From JADKCL01 sp046050405 (GTDB lineage Bacteria; Bacteroidota; Bacteroidia; J057; JADKCL01), in NCBI GenBank assembly GCA_046050405.1, contig JBJOPY010000071.1:1-15722 (forward strand): a stretch of DNA of 15,722 bases, written 5' to 3'. The translations under genes and the position numbers were made by a program. Under the pieces are notes generated by a model. The model saw only the letters and a program-made list of their open reading frames with translations. It was not told the DNA's origin and searched no databases. Position 1 is the first letter of the stretch. Each line of letters opens with the position of its first letter. This document shows, in pieces, positions 14,288 to 15,722 of the stretch.

Positions 14288-15199
14288 ATGGCACACAAGA
14301 AAATAGTTTTGGCGGGTGGGACTGGATTTGTAGGCCGGTATCTCACCGCGCAATTCACCCGGCTGGGTTATGAAATCATCAACATTTCCAGGCAAGCGGG
14401 AGGCATCCGGTGGGAGGACAGGAAAGCCATGGTTGAAGCCCTCGACCATTCGGAAATGCTCATCAATCTTGCCGGGAAGTCCGTGGACTGTCGCTACAAT
14501 GAAAAAAACAAGGAGGAGATCCTCACGTCAAGAACCCTGACAACGGAGATGCTCGGCAAGGCAATCTTGGAATGCGAGAATCCCCCGGAACTCTGGTTGA
14601 ATTCGAGCACGGCAACGATTTACCGCCATTCAGAGGACAGGCCCATGACAGAACGCCATGGGGAAATCGGAACGGGCTTCTCCGTCAATGTTGCCACCAG
14701 CTGGGAGAAGGCATTCTTTGATTTCAAATTGCCCAAGACCAGGCAGATTGCCCTTCGGATGGCGATCGTATTAGGCAAGGATGGGGGCGTCATGGTGCCA
14801 TTTGTGAACCTTGTCCGCTTTGGGCTGGGGGGAAAACAAGGGAATGGAAACCAAATGTTCAGCTGGATTCACATTGAAGACTTGTTCCATATCATCGTAT
14901 TTCTGCAAGGAAACAAAGATTTAAGTGGGGTTTTGAATTGTTCCTCCCCCCATCCCGTCCCAAACTCAACCTTGATGCATACCCTCAGGCAGTGCATGAA
15001 CGTCAAATTCGGATTGCCGTCGCCAAGATTCCTGCTGGAGGTGGGTGCGGTCATCCTAGGGACTGAAACGGAACTCATCTTGAAAAGTCGCTGGGTGATT
15101 CCCGAGCGCCTTTTGGAGGCCGGCTATGTGTTCAAATACCCAGATATTGACGCCGCGCTCCAGCAGATATTGACGGATGGGAAGAAAGGCCGCCGCTAG
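14288..15199 (+). CDS. TIGR01777 family NAD-dependent epimerase/dehydratase (SDR, YfcH-like)
   Basis: The 303-residue protein begins MAHKKIVLAGGTGFVGRYL, so the Rossmann nucleotide-binding loop GGTGFVG is at 10-16. INLAGKSVDCRYNEKNKEEI, SSTATIYRHSEDRPMTE and FSVNVATSWEKA are the extended-SDR motifs as they appear in TIGR01777. The last ~50 residues (LPSPRFLLEVGAVILG, then LKSRWVIPERLLEAGYVF) are the DUF1731 C-terminal domain. The substrate is unknown for this family. The frame runs open upstream to 14045, but that extension is low-complexity and GC-rich and lacks family similarity. Starting at 14288 puts the Rossmann strand at the N-terminus, as it should be. The gene is visibly less GC-rich than murB. 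It is cytoplasmic and probably monocistronic. Confidence 0.92.
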   Translation: MAHKKIVLAGGTGFVGRYLTAQFTRLGYEIINISRQAGGIRWEDRKAMVEALDHSEMLINLAGKSVDCRYNEKNKEEILTSRTLTTEMLGKAILECENPPELWLNSSTATIYRHSEDRPMTERHGEIGTGFSVNVATSWEKAFFDFKLPKTRQIALRMAIVLGKDGGVMVPFVNLVRFGLGGKQGNGNQMFSWIHIEDLFHIIVFLQGNKDLSGVLNCSSPHPVPNSTLMHTLRQCMNVKFGLPSPRFLLEVGAVILGTETELILKSRWVIPERLLEAGYVFKYPDIDAALQQILTDGKKGRR

Positions 15200-15247
15200 G
15201 ATGGGCTGGGCTAGGATGGGGATCTGGATGCACAGGTGTCATTCGAT

Positions 15248-15263
15248 TTTCCCGTCCGGGAAA
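15248..15263. repeat. Perfect 16-bp dyad in the gap before the last gene
   Basis: TTTCCCG-TC-CGGGAAA is a 7-bp perfect inverted repeat with a 2-base centre. The centre is too short for an RNA loop, so a protein-binding site for the gene at 15335 is more likely than a terminator. A weaker GAGCC/GGCTC hairpin follows at 15269-15286. Confidence 0.35.
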
Positions 15264-15334
15264 TGCCCGAGCCCCTTGGCAGGCTCCAAATGCAACAGGG
15301 ATGGAGCGGTTAGTGACCACTGAATGAAAACCAG

Positions 15335-15722
15335 ATGGAAAAGCTAAGGAACATCGCCATTTATTACATCATTCTCGGGATAGTGCTATTGCTCTCCTTT
15401 GTGTTCTTCCAATTGTGGAGGTTGTCCATCATTGGAATTGCCCTGCTGCTCATCTACCTCGTACTCCGCTACCTCTTCAGGGTCAAATCCTTCCCTGTCA
15501 GATGGTCGGAAGAAAAGATGAGGATCTGGAATGTGTTTTTCTATCTTCACCCCCTGCTCTTGGTGGTGTCCATCTTATGGTATGTTTACAGGCCTTTCCA
15601 TCAATCGGTCGTACTTCCCCGGAACTATGAGGGCCTGGTGGTCATCGATTACGGTCAGCCGGATGGCCAGGAGAAGAACTGGACGGGAACCTTCCTGGGA
15701 ATGGGCGGCAGGAGGTTGATCC
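15335..15722 (+). CDS. Hypothetical membrane protein, 3' truncated by window
   Basis: An open frame runs from ATG 15335 to the window edge (129 codons, no stop). It begins MEKLRNIAIYYIILGIVLLL and has three hydrophobic segments (about 8-25, 31-45 and 67-83), then a soluble region starting VLPRNYEGLVVIDYGQPDGQ. The pattern LP-x-N-Y-x-G-x-V-V-I-x-Y resembles the start of small Bacteroidota beta-domain proteins of unknown role that follow a membrane anchor (DUF6843-like as I recall it; unverified). It sits 135 bases after the epimerase gene on the same strand, with a 16-bp dyad in between. The hydrophobic pattern and consistent codon use support a real gene. Function unknown. Confidence 0.72.
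   Translation, partial: MEKLRNIAIYYIILGIVLLLSFVFFQLWRLSIIGIALLLIYLVLRYLFRVKSFPVRWSEEKMRIWNVFFYLHPLLLVVSILWYVYRPFHQSVVLPRNYEGLVVIDYGQPDGQEKNWTGTFLGMGGRRLI

Noticed and set aside
1..15722. CRISPR array, phage, toxin-antitoxin or defence system
   Set aside because: I found no regular repeat-spacer pattern, phage structural gene or recognisable defence or toxin-antitoxin protein on either strand.

Overview
The window looks like chromosomal DNA from a fairly GC-rich member of the Bacteroidota. Two things suggest this. First, the protein families are typical of the phylum: a very large alpha-2-macroglobulin, an M61 peptidase with a PDZ-like tail, a fused alpha/beta 2-oxoacid dehydrogenase E1, a MerC-domain protein, a short DUF6728-like membrane protein and a TIGR01777 epimerase. 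Second, copies of the Bacteroidota -7 promoter element (TAnnTTTG) lie just before many start codons, while Shine-Dalgarno sequences are hard to find. I would guess a Saprospiria- or Chitinophagia-like organism, but that is inference.

Layout. 1-1196 is the 3' end of an alpha-2-macroglobulin gene, closed by a strong hairpin. 1403-3669 (minus) holds an M61 peptidase preceded by a small coiled-coil-like protein. 3811-5901 (plus) is the fused E1 gene. 6266-7609 (minus) is mgtE, with a featureless 364-bp gap before it. 7763-8719 (plus) is a Wzz-like chain-length or tyrosine-kinase-adaptor protein of visibly lower GC. 8720-9791 is gene-poor: it carries a 58-residue membrane protein (minus) with a textbook promoter, the degraded C-terminal end of an IS30-type transposase, and a two-box operator/promoter in front of the MerC-domain gene. 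9792-10671 holds the MerC-domain gene and a Fur/Zur-family regulator facing each other tail to tail. 10722-11369 is a DUF218 (YdcF/SanA-like) protein, divergent from an amidase-murB operon (11398-13890). 13891-14287 is a GC-rich stretch with a good promoter and many alternative hairpins, leading into the epimerase gene (14288-15199). A membrane protein running off the window starts at 15335.

How the genes work together. Cell-envelope functions dominate: protease defence (alpha-2-macroglobulin), peptidoglycan precursor synthesis (murB) with a probable amidase lipoprotein, a DUF218 protein and a Wzz-like protein. The Fur-family regulator, the MerC-like transporter and the tandem ATTTGCAAC palindromes over the MerC promoter suggest a small metal-responsive module. 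The most unusual signal is that at least five genes carry a -7-like element only 4 to 6 bases before the ATG, which would give leaderless mRNAs.
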